The notes under the pieces were generated by a model. The model saw only the letters and a program-made list of their open reading frames with translations. It was not told the origin of the DNA and ran no database searches. Shown in pieces: positions 45,008 to 53,690 of a DNA stretch of 64,000 nucleotides (position 1 is its first letter; every line of letters begins with the position of its first letter). Made by a program: the position numbers and the translations under genes. Origin of the DNA: Candidatus Bathyarchaeum tardum (GTDB lineage Archaea > Thermoproteota > Bathyarchaeia > Bathyarchaeales > Bathyarchaeaceae); assembly GCA_029762755.1 (NCBI GenBank), contig JARVGH010000003.1:186001-250000 (forward strand). Direction: 5' to 3'.

Positions 45008-46003
45008 CTAAACATTTAATATGTCTATTTTTTTGCCAATCTTTTCTTTCAAAGCTTTTTTGTAGACCACGTTTGCTGTTGCGGCATCTTGTATAGCAAG
45101 CCCAGTAGATGTGAAAACTGTAATTTCATCACTTGAAGTTCTGCCCTGTTTTAATCCTGCAACAATTTCACAAATGTCGCCCCAGATGTCTTCTTTTGTG
45201 ATTATTCCTTTCGAAATTGGAACATTAATTTCGCCCCCATGACTGCTCTGTTCCCACTCGTCCACAACGTTTTTGGATCTTAACAAAATGTTTGGATCTA
45301 ACTCTTGTTTTCCTGGAGCATCTGCTCCAATACAATTAATATGGCTTCCTTGTTTCACCCAATCTGACGAAACTAAAGGTTTTCTTGAAGGGGTTGTCGT
45401 TATAATTATGTCTGTTTCTTGTACTGCTTTTTTAACGCTTTCAACAACACAAATTTTTAGCTGAGGATATTTTTGCCTCATTTCTTCAACATATTTTTCT
45501 GACGCTTTGGGATTAATGTCCCACACGTTGACTTCTTGTATTGTCTTAAAGACTATTTGAAGCCCCATAAGTTGAGTTCTTGCTTGGGCGCCTGCACCAA
45601 CTAATCCAACTATTTTTGGGCTAGGGTTAGCAAGATATTTTGCTGCGATTGCTCCTGCTGCTCCGGTTCGAAGGGCGGTAATCTTTGTTCCTCCCATTAT
45701 CGCAACTGGTGCACCAGTTTTGGGGTCAACCAAAATTATTGTTGCCATAACGGTAGGCAGTCCATGTTTTGGGTTTTCTGGATGAGAATTCACAACCTTC
45801 ACGGTTACTGCATCAATTTCTTCAAGGTATGCTGGCATGGTCCGCAAATCGCCGTTGTATTTTTTCATGAACAAATACTGTTTAGAAGGCATTTGGGCGT
45901 GACCTGTTCCCTTCATTTTAAATGCTAATTCTACAGCTGGGATTGTTTCATCAATTGAGATTAGGTTTTTTATATCCTTTTCAGACAGAACTAAAGTTTT
46001 CGT
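45008..46003 (-). CDS. Ornithine cyclodeaminase / alanine dehydrogenase (mu-crystallin family)
   Basis: From the first ATG (45916) the frame gives 302 residues and lacks the family N-terminus. Upstream codons encode exactly that part (TLVLSEKDIKNLISIDETIP, then AVELAFKMKGTGHAQMP), and the frame stays open, but no ATG, GTG or TTG is present. AGGAGG at 46012-46017 points to ACG 46003 (8-base spacing) or ATC 46009. Core motifs are IMGGTKITALRTGAAGAIAAKYL and the NAD-binding VGLVGAGAQARTQLMGL. Archaeal members act as alanine dehydrogenase or ornithine cyclodeaminase. Stop lies 9 bases after tRNA-Lys on the opposite strand. Confidence 0.88.
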   Translation of the reverse strand, partial: TKTLVLSEKDIKNLISIDETIPAVELAFKMKGTGHAQMPSKQYLFMKKYNGDLRTMPAYLEEIDAVTVKVVNSHPENPKHGLPTVMATIILVDPKTGAPVAIMGGTKITALRTGAAGAIAAKYLANPSPKIVGLVGAGAQARTQLMGLQIVFKTIQEVNVWDINPKASEKYVEEMRQKYPQLKICVVESVKKAVQETDIIITTTPSRKPLVSSDWVKQGSHINCIGADAPGKQELDPNILLRSKNVVDEWEQSSHGGEINVPISKGIITKEDIWGDICEIVAGLKQGRTSSDEITVFTSTGLAIQDAATANVVYKKALKEKIGKKIDILNV

Positions 46004-46080
46004 GTTGATTGCCTCCTGAGTACTTAATCTGTGATTTTAGTTTAATGTTACCGTGCTCCTTACTCTTTGTCAACGTAAAA

Positions 46081-47637
46081 CTAAACAGTTCTAGTTGGTA
46101 CCTGTTTTTGGTTCAACCCTGAAAGGGTTAACAATGGCTTTAACACTTTTTTGCCGTGTTTCCACCTGTAATACAAAACATACGCAAAGGCTGAAACAAC
46201 CCGTGCTGGCCATTGGGAAAGGTCTGGGGCAAAAATTTCTATGTTGTTCCTCCAACATGTTGCCAAAAGTTCCCATTGAAGGGGCGTTAATTGTTTCAGG
46301 TCCATGTGTTGTGCCTTTCTAAGGTTGCACTCCTCCTCGGACGTGAACAGCAACGGGACATAGAACAGTTTATTGTGTTTTAGTTGATTTACAAGCTCAA
46401 TGGTAGCGTTTGTGTCATCTTCGGTTTCGCCAGGCAACCCAACAATAAACGTCGCTAACGGCCAAATGCGGTTTTCGTTCATGATGTCAATAGATTTTGT
46501 TACTATGTCTTGCCACTCTTCGGGCTTGAATGGAAAAACTTTTCCCGGCATATATTTTTTCATAAGGCGAACGCTGCCAGTTTCTATTCCTACTTCGATG
46601 GAACTGTGTTTTATGCCACTCGTAACCCAGTACGATTTTTCAAGAAGGGCTGGTCCAATTTCTCGAATCATTTCTGGTTCACACACAACTGGTGCTAACG
46701 CAGCATGGGCAGGTTGAATGAATTCTACTTTTGGAATTTTTGCTATTGAATTAATCAGTTCAGAAACTGCTTGGCGGTTTGGCCTGAAGTTGTCTTTGCA
46801 TTTGTATAGGAATATGTCTTCACTTGCCAAGATTATCATCCGGGTTCCATGCTTGGCATTTATTTCAACTTCTCTTAGAATGTGTTCTAATGGAAACGAA
46901 TACCGTTTCCGAATCATGGGGGAACAAAACTTACAGCCTCGTCCGCAACCACGGGTAATTTCTACTGTGCCAAATATTGCTGGATTTACTATTGGACAGA
47001 TTTCTTTCGGGTCTGGGGCTTGAGTTTCCACAAATTTTGGAAGTTCTTCACCGTTTAGTGCCTTGCGAAAAATTTCTAGTGCAGTTTTTTCTCCCTCTCC
47101 AATTACTATGCAATCGATTTGATACTTTTTTTGAAGTTTAGCCCTGTGAATTTGCCATGCGCCTGCTCCTCCCAGAACGATTTTTGCGTTCCATTTTCGC
47201 AGTATTGGGTTTGTTATTAATTCCCTGAATTCTGCGGCTGCCACGGGTTCCCCTCCAAAACCTACCAGAGAAGTGTACGTTCGGCTCACAAATCCTATTC
47301 CTACAGGTTCCATTGTTGATATTCCAATAATTTTTGTGTTTGGTCCAACCACTTTTTTGAGATCATATGGGTGAACAACTGCTACATGTTCTGGTCCAAA
47401 CTCGTTAATCAATGAAGCTTCAATTTTGCGCATTCCGTAGGGCGCAAACTTGGCGGTGTTGTTTCCGTTCATTGGCGTTTTTGGGTACCAATATTTTCGT
47501 AACATAAACCTTGGAATGATTGCAGTTGGAAACCCTCCAGAAAACGCCCTAAAAGGATTGAGTTTAAAATCACTCATATCAGTGGCAGACCCTGTTAAAA
47601 CTATTGGAACCCCTTGCAGCTGACCATTGTTGGCCAT
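46081..47637 (-). CDS. B12-binding-domain radical SAM protein
   Basis: 518 residues. An N-terminal cobalamin-binding-type region (VVGPNTKIIGISTMEPVGIG, then KIVLGGAGAWQIHRAKLQ) precedes the radical SAM core with CxxxCxxC in TRGCGRGCKFCSP, and later VGIETGSVRLMKKYMPGK and FIVGLPGETEDDT. Members carry out methylations or rearrangements on RNA, lipids or cofactors. The substrate is not predictable here. The C-terminal helical tail is Arg/Lys-rich. It stands alone, divergent from thrC. Confidence 0.85.
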   Translation of the reverse strand: MANNGQLQGVPIVLTGSATDMSDFKLNPFRAFSGGFPTAIIPRFMLRKYWYPKTPMNGNNTAKFAPYGMRKIEASLINEFGPEHVAVVHPYDLKKVVGPNTKIIGISTMEPVGIGFVSRTYTSLVGFGGEPVAAAEFRELITNPILRKWNAKIVLGGAGAWQIHRAKLQKKYQIDCIVIGEGEKTALEIFRKALNGEELPKFVETQAPDPKEICPIVNPAIFGTVEITRGCGRGCKFCSPMIRKRYSFPLEHILREVEINAKHGTRMIILASEDIFLYKCKDNFRPNRQAVSELINSIAKIPKVEFIQPAHAALAPVVCEPEMIREIGPALLEKSYWVTSGIKHSSIEVGIETGSVRLMKKYMPGKVFPFKPEEWQDIVTKSIDIMNENRIWPLATFIVGLPGETEDDTNATIELVNQLKHNKLFYVPLLFTSEEECNLRKAQHMDLKQLTPLQWELLATCWRNNIEIFAPDLSQWPARVVSAFAYVLYYRWKHGKKVLKPLLTLSGLNQKQVPTRTV

Positions 47638-47767
47638 TTTTTTCCCATATTAGCGCGTTTGTATCGTACAACCTTTAAGAGTTTTGCTGTGCTTTTGTTT
47701 AATTGTATTCAGGCTTGAAGCCTTGAATGCAGATGTAAATTAAGAAAATTCAGGAGATATGGGTTTA

Positions 47768-49138
47768 ATGACAACTGAAAGCTGGTTACAGTGCATCCTT
47801 CCCAGTTGTGGAAAAAAATACAGTGTAAATGAACGAAGAACAAATTGTGACTGTGGGGAACTTCTTGACGTCCGATACAAAGGCATCTTTCCCAAAAGTT
47901 TGCAAGAAACCTTTAGTGAACGTTTGAATCATCACCAAAACATCTTTAACGAAAGTGGAGTTTGGCGATTCCGTGAACTGCTGAATTTTGTTGGCGTAAA
48001 AACAGAAAATTATGATGACTGTAGCAAAAAACTAGTTTCTTTAGACGGTGCAGAAGGACGAACTAAACCCTTTCATTTGACCCGTGTTGCAGATTATGTG
48101 GGACTAAAAACTGCCAACTTTTGGTTGCAGTTTGAAGGAGACAACCCCACTGGGTCTTTCAAAGATAATGGAATGGCTTCTGCGTTTACTCATGCTCGGA
48201 TGGTTGGAGCCAAAAAGGTTGTTTGTGCTTCTACTGGGAATACTTCAAGTTCTGCTGCGGCCTTTGCTGCTAACGAGTTGGACATGCAAGCTGTAATTCT
48301 GGTTGGAGAAGGCAAAATCGCAAAAGGCAAACTTGCTCAATCCTTGGCTTATGGTGCTAAAGTTTTGCAAGTTAAAGGCGATTTTGATGTGGCTATGGCA
48401 ATGGTGCAAAACCTTTCTAAAGAAAGCGACATCTACGTGGTTAACTCCCTGAATTGTTTCCGCCTTGAAGGTCAAAAGACTATGATGTTACGTATTCTTG
48501 ATTACTTGCGGTGGGAAGTTCCTGACTGGATCGTTTTTCCTGGAGGTAACTTGGGTAACACTTCGGCTTTTGGTAAGGCTTTCATGGAGCTTTACGAATA
48601 TGGCTGGATTAAGAAGATACCCAGAATGGCAGTAATTGTTGCTGACGGTGCCCCAACTTTGTCTGATATATACAATGAACGTGGTCTACGTTGGAATGGT
48701 GGAAACATCAACAACAGCATAATCAACGATTACTACAGTGAAGTGGACCGCAAAGGCATCAAAGCAAACACTCGAGCCAGTGCCATTGAAATTTTAAAGC
48801 CAGTTAACCTCAAGAAAGCGATTCGAACGCTAGAGTTCACTGATGGTGTTGTAACTACGGTTTCTGACCAAAAAATTTTGGATGCAATGGCAATGGTGAG
48901 CAAGAACGGTTTTGGTTGTGAGCCAGCTTCTGCTGCTACTGTTGCGGGAATCAAAAAACTGGTTGCCCAAGGAGTAATTGGGAAAGATGCAACAGTAGTT
49001 GGAATTGCTACGGGCCATATTCTTAAAGACTCTTCTGCTGTTGTTGACTATCATTTTAATTCGGAAAACAAGTTTGCTAACACGCCGATTGTTGTGGAGC
49101 CTGACGTGAAGAAGATACTCAAACTTGTGGATTCTTGA
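47768..49138 (+). CDS. thrC: Threonine synthase
   Basis: 456 residues from ATG 47768 (ATG 47759 is also in frame). An N-terminal Cys-rich segment (CILPSCGKKYSVNERRTNCDCG) looks like a zinc finger and is common in archaeal threonine synthases. The PLP lysine lies in NPTGSFKDNGMASAFTHA, with CASTGNTSSSAAAFA and VFPGGNLGNTSAFGK following. It converts O-phosphohomoserine to threonine. Monocistronic, with a small membrane protein gene convergent downstream. Confidence 0.94.
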   Translation: MTTESWLQCILPSCGKKYSVNERRTNCDCGELLDVRYKGIFPKSLQETFSERLNHHQNIFNESGVWRFRELLNFVGVKTENYDDCSKKLVSLDGAEGRTKPFHLTRVADYVGLKTANFWLQFEGDNPTGSFKDNGMASAFTHARMVGAKKVVCASTGNTSSSAAAFAANELDMQAVILVGEGKIAKGKLAQSLAYGAKVLQVKGDFDVAMAMVQNLSKESDIYVVNSLNCFRLEGQKTMMLRILDYLRWEVPDWIVFPGGNLGNTSAFGKAFMELYEYGWIKKIPRMAVIVADGAPTLSDIYNERGLRWNGGNINNSIINDYYSEVDRKGIKANTRASAIEILKPVNLKKAIRTLEFTDGVVTTVSDQKILDAMAMVSKNGFGCEPASAATVAGIKKLVAQGVIGKDATVVGIATGHILKDSSAVVDYHFNSENKFANTPIVVEPDVKKILKLVDS

Positions 49139-49149
49139 TTTGACTTTGT

Positions 49150-49401
49150 TTAGGCTGCACCTAGAAAGCTCAGTGCTTGGGATGCAATCAAGAACAAGAA
49201 TATGGAACTGGTGACTTTGGAGCCTACTTTCCAGACTACTGATAGTAGAATTAGTATGGTTGCCATCTGTATGAGTTGATGGGATGCTGAAATTCCCATG
49301 TATTCTAAAATGAAGCCGATAACAAAGGTTAACCCATCTCCGATACTTTTTAACCCGATCATTATTTGGCCTAAAGCTTCGATTAAGCCTGGATTAAACA
49401 C
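49150..49401 (-). CDS. Small membrane protein, unknown function
   Basis: 83 residues, two to three hydrophobic segments (GDGLTFVIGFILEYMGI, MATILILLSVVWKVG, IFLFLIASQALSFLGAA). No family recognised. Convergent with thrC, 11 bases apart. Its length and helix pattern suggest a real small integral membrane protein. Confidence 0.5.
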   Translation of the reverse strand: MFNPGLIEALGQIMIGLKSIGDGLTFVIGFILEYMGISASHQLIQMATILILLSVVWKVGSKVTSSIFLFLIASQALSFLGAA

Positions 49402-49880
49402 TTTTTTAACACCTAGACTCCGCTGACGCTTAAATACAGATACCTGAATTTAATTTATCAACCTTGTGCGGTAGCAGTTCGGATGATAAATCCAGTTAAC
49501 CAATTATCAATAACAGTATTGTTCGGTTTTATTGACGCTTGCTACTAATTCAACAATAATTAAAAAATTTATGAAGATTCATTGCATAAAAAAATTATAT
49601 TAAAAGTTAAATAACACAAAACAATACCTAATTTTGTCCTTGAATTTGCTTTATCATTTTTGCTTTCGAGTTGCTAAAGGGATTCAGTATGTTTTGTAAA
49701 TATCTTTTAAGTGAGAAATGTAATTCATCATTTTGGTTCGGTGATTTTCTTTATAATTGCTTATGGTTTAGTTTCAATGCGAACCATAACACATTTGAAA
49801 TAACTAAGTTTTTGTATATGAAATCTTTCTGAGAAATGAAAAATTTAAGTACAAGTCCGTTGATTGTTACGGAATTGAAT
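49402..49880. other. 479-base gene-free stretch
   Basis: Very AT-rich with frequent stops. No small ORF with protein-like composition, RNA or repeat seen. The last 40 bases presumably hold the tRNA-Asp promoter. Confidence 0.4.
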
Positions 49881-49958
49881 GCCTTGGTAGTATAGCTAGG
49901 TCTAGTATAGGCGGCTGTCGCCCGCCCGACCCGGGTTCAAATCCCGGCCAAGGCGCCA
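49881..49958 (+). tRNA. tRNA-Asp (anticodon GUC)
   Basis: Acceptor GCCTTGG pairs with CCAAGGC, anticodon arm GGCGG-CTGTCGC-CCGCC giving GTC, T-arm CCGGG-TTCAAAT-CCCGG, discriminator G, encoded CCA. The D-arm (GTATAGCTAGGTCTAGTATA) has the long, weakly paired form typical of archaeal tRNA-Asp. No intron. Confidence 0.93.
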
Positions 49959-50387
49959 TTCACATTTTCTGTTTCTATTTTTTCTAAGGATCAAAGTTTT
50001 TTCAACTGGGAAAATATTTGCTGGTGGTCAATATTAGCTGAACACATAAAGCATCAAAGGGTTTCACGTAGCAACCTGTAAAAAGTGTCAGGTTTGCCTG
50101 GTGCCATTACGGCGATGCTGTTTTGTTTTCTGCAATGTGTTCTTTTGCAGTTTTGATTACATTGTTTTATGGGGATTACCTTGGAGTTGTGGAAACCGTT
50201 CAAAGCTACTAGTTTCCATTTTTGTTTAACAAAAACTCAGAGAAACCGCTACGTTCTGAATATCTTGTTGTTGCAGTCTATGGCTTCTTTTACCATCTTT
50301 TGCTTCAAATTCAGTGTACTCTTATCTGTGGTGACAATCATGTCAATTATTATATTTTTTTAAAACAAAAATTAAAAATCAAAACGT
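49959..50387. other. 429-base gene-free stretch
   Basis: No convincing gene. The plus-strand frame at 50169-50363 is hydrophobic by AT bias and has no ribosome site. On the minus strand a short run (TTDKSTLNLKQKMVKEAIDC) is protein-like but closes after 30 codons, so at most a remnant. Confidence 0.35.
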
Positions 50388-50789
50388 TCACTGGAAAGTT
50401 TTTGTTACCCATTCCTTGATTTCTTGCCTGACTTGTCGTACTTGTTGCATTATTTGTTCTTCAGTGCCCTTAAACTTTGAAGGGTCAGCAAAACTTTTGT
50501 GTATCACTTTTTCTGCTGGAAAGAAGGGACATGTTTCTTTGGCGTGGTCACAAACAGTGACTACGACATCAAACTTTTTTGCTTTAAACTCATTGATGTT
50601 TTTTGACCATTGTTTTGACGTGTCGATTCCAATTTCGTTCAAAGCTTTGATAACATGCGGGTTGATTTTTGTAGCTGTTGTTCCAGCGCTGTAGGCTTTG
50701 TATTTGCTTGAAAGGTTTGCGTTAACTAGGGCTTCTGCCATCTGGGAACGGGCAGAATTGTGGGTGCAAATGAACAATATTTCTTTCAT
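50388..50789 (-). CDS. arsC: Arsenate reductase, low-molecular-weight phosphatase type
   Basis: 133 residues from ATG 50789 (the ORF opens at 50813). The P-loop CTHNSARSQMAEAL carries the C-x5-R-S nucleophile; DVVVTVCDHAKETCPFFP supplies the second and third Cys used in thioredoxin-coupled ArsC. It reduces arsenate to arsenite. It lies 10 bases after arsR on the same strand; arsM is divergent across the arsR promoter. No arsB/acr3 efflux gene is in view. Confidence 0.93.
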   Translation of the reverse strand: MKEILFICTHNSARSQMAEALVNANLSSKYKAYSAGTTATKINPHVIKALNEIGIDTSKQWSKNINEFKAKKFDVVVTVCDHAKETCPFFPAEKVIHKSFADPSKFKGTEEQIMQQVRQVRQEIKEWVTKTFQ

Positions 50790-50799
50790 TGGATTGCCT

Positions 50800-51180
50800 C
50801 TACAGTAAATCAAGGTCCCTTAGTTTTTCGATTTCTGTTTTGTCTGCTATAGAGCAGTATGCCCATTTTCCTTTCTTTTTTCGTTTAACTATCCCTGCAT
50901 TTTCTAGTATCTCAACGTGGTGAGAAAGATTTGGCTGCGTCGTATCAATGCACACCATGAGTTCGCAGATGCACATTTCTTTGTTCATAAGCAATTTTAT
51001 TATTCTAAGGCGTTTTTCGTCCGCTAACGCTTTGAAAAACTTGCTTTGTTTTTTTGCCATTTTGGTGTCTGCGACGGTTTCAACTAGTTCGAGTAATTCT
51101 TTGCAGTATTCTTCTGGGGCTTCTGCATTGCAGTATTCTGTTTCTGTTAATCGTTTTAATCGATCTTTGAGGTCTTCCAT
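50800..51180 (-). CDS. arsR: ArsR-family arsenic-responsive repressor
   Basis: 126 residues. The winged helix (FFKALADEKRLRIIKLLMNK, then CICELMVCIDTTQPNLSHHVEIL) has the CxC pair plus a nearby Cys in the recognition region, a usual arsenite-binding arrangement. Binding of arsenite would release it from DNA. A Cys-containing N-terminal extension (ETEYCNAEAPEEYC) may add metal ligands. It heads arsC and faces arsM across 115 bases. Confidence 0.92.
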   Translation of the reverse strand: MEDLKDRLKRLTETEYCNAEAPEEYCKELLELVETVADTKMAKKQSKFFKALADEKRLRIIKLLMNKEMCICELMVCIDTTQPNLSHHVEILENAGIVKRKKKGKWAYCSIADKTEIEKLRDLDLL

Positions 51181-51295
51181 GATTTTTCACTTTATTTTTG
51201 TTGTGAACGTTTTTAAATATGTTTACACCAACAAAACGTATAAATATATCTATATATGTTGATAACAATAAGAAACATATCTAAAAGTGACCTAA
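51181..51295. promoter_or_regulatory. Divergent arsR / arsM control region with inverted repeat
   Basis: ATATGTT (51254-51260) and AACATAT (51274-51280) form a 7-bp inverted repeat with a 13-base centre, close to the arsM start. TATA-like runs (TATAAATATATC at about 51238-51249) lie just upstream. A likely ArsR operator for both directions; binding not shown. Confidence 0.45.
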
Positions 51296-52087
51296 ATGGA
51301 AAATAAAAAAATAAAAGAACACATCAAAAAGCGGTATGGTGCCATTGCTTCATCCGACTGTTCTAGTTGTTCATCAACTTCTTGCAGTTCTTCTGCGTGT
51401 TGTCCCTCATCAGGTTCTGATGACCCTCCACAATATATCGCATGGAAAGTCGGCTACGCTCCCGACGAAATAAACAGCGTTCCCGAAGAAGCTGTTTCAG
51501 GCTTAGGGTGCGGAAACCCGGTTGCCCTCGCAAAACTCAAAGAAGGACAAACTGTTCTTGACTTGGGCTCTGGTGGAGGAATGGACTCTTTTTTAGCCTC
51601 CAAAAAAGTTGGACCCACCGGAAAAGTGATTGGGGTTGACATGACCCAACAAATGATCGACAAAGCTAAAACTACTGCGTCGGCTCATGGTTACAATAAT
51701 GTGGAGTTCCGTTTAGGAGAAATTGAGTCCTTGCCTGTTGATGATTCCTCAGTGGATGTAATAATCAGCAACTGTGTAGTTAACTTGGCTCCCGACAAAC
51801 TCAAAGTCTTCAAAGAGGCTTACAGGGTTCTAAAACCGGACGGTCATTTGATGGTTTCCGACCTAGTTACCTTGGGTGATTTGCCTGAAAATGTCAAAAA
51901 AAGTTTTGATGCTTGGGCTAGTTGCATAGCTGGTGCTTTGGAAAAAGACGATTATTTAAACAAAATTGCAGAGGCAGGCTTTACTGACGTTAAAGTTGTT
52001 TCTGAAAAACCTTACCTGATTGATGTTTCATCCCAAATTAAAGGAAAAATAATCAGCATACAAGTTGAGGCTCAGAAAAGTTCCTAA
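51296..52087 (+). CDS. arsM: Arsenite S-adenosylmethionine methyltransferase
   Basis: 263 residues. A Cys/Ser-rich N-terminus (SDCSSCSSTSCSSSACCPS) precedes VSGLGCGNPVALAKL, the SAM motif VLDLGSGGGMDSFLASKKVG and ISNCVVNLAPDKLKVFKEAYRVLKPDG. The Cys in GLGCGNP and SNCVVNL are the arsenite ligands of ArsM. It methylates arsenite to methylated and volatile forms. With arsR and arsC it makes an arsenic detoxification cluster. Confidence 0.93.
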   Translation: MENKKIKEHIKKRYGAIASSDCSSCSSTSCSSSACCPSSGSDDPPQYIAWKVGYAPDEINSVPEEAVSGLGCGNPVALAKLKEGQTVLDLGSGGGMDSFLASKKVGPTGKVIGVDMTQQMIDKAKTTASAHGYNNVEFRLGEIESLPVDDSSVDVIISNCVVNLAPDKLKVFKEAYRVLKPDGHLMVSDLVTLGDLPENVKKSFDAWASCIAGALEKDDYLNKIAEAGFTDVKVVSEKPYLIDVSSQIKGKIISIQVEAQKSS

Positions 52088-52161
52088 TCTGATTTAGTAA
52101 ATTCGTTTCTGACTGGTGTCTGCCTGCATGGAATAGGAAGTCTAAGTGTGTCCTGATGGCT

Positions 52162-52323
52162 TTATGCTAAGGTTCCTTTTATGGCATCGGCTTTCAACCT
52201 GAGATTATCCAGCTTGTCATCGAAATGAAGGCACGAATCTTCATCTTTTTCGGGGTCTTTTAATGAACAGTGACCGTTATTCCAATTTATGCAATTTGAC
52301 CTATCACATAATGGGTAATCCAT
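52162..52323 (-). CDS. Small Cys-rich protein (53 aa)
   Basis: ATG 52323 after GAGGGGAAATTG, stop TAA 52162. It begins MDYPLCDRSNCINWNNGHCS and continues LKDPEKDEDSCLHFDDKLD. Four Cys plus two His in a C-x4-C-x7-C-x11-C-x-H pattern suggest a metal-binding mini-domain. It lies just downstream of the second ArsR gene on the same strand, 27 bases away, so it may be under that regulator. Not assigned to a named family. Confidence 0.6.
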   Translation of the reverse strand: MDYPLCDRSNCINWNNGHCSLKDPEKDEDSCLHFDDKLDNLRLKADAIKGTLA

Positions 52324-52350
52324 CAATTTCCCCTCTTGTGCATTTTTTGT

Positions 52351-52674
52351 TTAGATGATTTGCTCCAAGATTTTTTCTGTAAGTGAGTTCATGATTTCTG
52401 GAGTAAGTGAGTCAACAATTTTGAACACTTGAGGGTCTGCTACCGAGTAGAGTCTACGGTTTCCATCTTTTCTATTTTTGACCATTCCGCAGTTTTTTAG
52501 AATTTTTAAGTGCCGAGAAACTACTGGCTGAATAATATCAAGGTGAGGAACAATTTTGCATACGCATTTTTCGCCGTCACGGAGGAATTCGAGTATTTCT
52601 AGTCGAACTGGGTCTGATAATGCTTTGAAAATTTTGGCTTTGAACTTGTTTTGGTCTTTGATTTGTAGGAGCAT
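52351..52674 (-). CDS. ArsR-family regulator (second)
   Basis: 107 residues. HTH: KIFKALSDPVRLEILEFLRD, then CVCKIVPHLDIIQPVVSRHLKIL and a wing NRKDGNRRLYSV. The CVC pair in the recognition region suggests thiol-based metal or arsenite sensing, as in the first arsR. It is divergent from a ferredoxin gene, with a perfect AT palindrome between them, and may control that gene and the Cys-rich small ORF. Confidence 0.88.
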   Translation of the reverse strand: MLLQIKDQNKFKAKIFKALSDPVRLEILEFLRDGEKCVCKIVPHLDIIQPVVSRHLKILKNCGMVKNRKDGNRRLYSVADPQVFKIVDSLTPEIMNSLTEKILEQII

Positions 52675-52695
52675 ATGTTAAAAATGAGAAAAGTG

Positions 52696-52709
52696 AATAT
52701 TTAAATATT
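52696..52709. promoter_or_regulatory. Palindrome AATATTTAAATATT between ArsR2 and ferredoxin
   Basis: A perfect 14-bp palindrome 22 bases before the ArsR2 start and about 50 bases before the ferredoxin start. AT-rich 12-2-12-like sites are usual for ArsR dimers, but it may also simply be a TATA region. Candidate operator. Confidence 0.4.
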
Positions 52710-52758
52710 GTTATATGCTTTGCAGATTTTACGAATACATGTTCATAGGTGGCAAATA

Positions 52759-53043
52759 GTGGCTAAAAAAATGTACAAAGGAATTCCCCGAAACAAAATC
52801 CCTTGGTATCCTATAATTGACAAAGAAAAATGCACTAACTGCGGCAAATGTGTAGAATACTGTAGCCTTGGAACTTTTGGTTTTGAAGAAAAAGACGGAG
52901 AAAAACAAGTAGTGATAAAAAATCCATATAATTGTGTGGTTCTTTGTACTGGCTGTGATTCTATTTGTCCGACTGGGGCTATGTCTCATCCGTCTGTGGA
53001 AGAAACTGAAAAGATAATTGAAGACTTACAAAAAAATGTCTAA
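52759..53043 (+). CDS. Ferredoxin-type 4Fe-4S protein
   Basis: 94 residues from GTG 52759, which follows GGTGGCAAATA at ribosome distance; the ORF extends back to 52708 without good sequence. Clusters: CTNCGKCVEYCSLGTFGF and CVVLCTGCDSICPTGAM. The second has an extra spacing (C-x3-C-x2-C-x3-C) unlike simple bacterial ferredoxins. Electron carrier, possibly under the adjacent ArsR-type repressor. Convergent with a membrane protein gene. Confidence 0.8.
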   Translation: MAKKMYKGIPRNKIPWYPIIDKEKCTNCGKCVEYCSLGTFGFEEKDGEKQVVIKNPYNCVVLCTGCDSICPTGAMSHPSVEETEKIIEDLQKNV

Positions 53044-53052
53044 GTCTATCTT

Positions 53053-53637
53053 TTATGGGCTGATTCCGTACCACGAGAAAACTTTTGCAAATATTGGTAT
53101 TATTGCTCCGCAGGCTGTACGGGTGAGTACTGTTAGCAAGAATCCGTCAACTCCTGTGACAACGTTGATAGGTGAAAGGTGAAAGATTCCAAAAAGCATG
53201 ATTCCTCCGATTGTTGTCGAAACTATTCCGGAGATTAGCATTCTGCGGAAGTTGTTTGATTTTTTGTTCATGCTGCCTGCCATGTAACCAATTAATATTG
53301 GACTAAGGACGTATCCCAACAAGACGGTATTTGCTCCAAAGCCTGCACCTGGAAATCTGTAACTGTCTGCCCAGTACAGCGCATAGAGGCTTCCCATGAT
53401 AAACCCTGAAGCGCCTCCTGCCCATTGGTTCCAGACTAATCCAAGGAGTAACGGGATTACTGTAATGAGCAACAGTTCTTCCAGTTGCATGGTGATTCCA
53501 GTTATTACTCCGAATCCTCCGTCACCAATTAGGTTGTCCAATTGGGATATTAGTACGATTAACAAAATAACAACGACTGGTGCAACTATGCCGTAAAGAA
53601 TGTCGTTTTTGGTCCATTGCTTCCATCCAAGGCTCAA
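53053..53637 (-). CDS. Multi-spanning membrane protein, unknown function
   Basis: 194 residues with about five or six membrane helices (GIVAPVVVILLIVLISQLDN, LLLITVIPLLLGLVWNQWAGG, GFIMGSLYALYWA, LLGYVLSPILIGYMAGSM, LISGIVSTTIGGIMLFGIF, AIIPIFAKVFSWYG). No recognised family motif. It lies between ferredoxin (convergent) and cobT (upstream on the same strand). Confidence 0.6.
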   Translation of the reverse strand: MSLGWKQWTKNDILYGIVAPVVVILLIVLISQLDNLIGDGGFGVITGITMQLEELLLITVIPLLLGLVWNQWAGGASGFIMGSLYALYWADSYRFPGAGFGANTVLLGYVLSPILIGYMAGSMNKKSNNFRRMLISGIVSTTIGGIMLFGIFHLSPINVVTGVDGFLLTVLTRTACGAIIPIFAKVFSWYGISP

Positions 53638-53690
53638 AGTTTTTCACCTGAATGGCACAACAGTCTGTTTATATTAGAATTTAAATTTTG

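Noticed and set aside
50169-50363. 64-codon hydrophobic plus-strand frame
   Set aside because: Low-complexity hydrophobic sequence from T-rich DNA, no ribosome site and no family.
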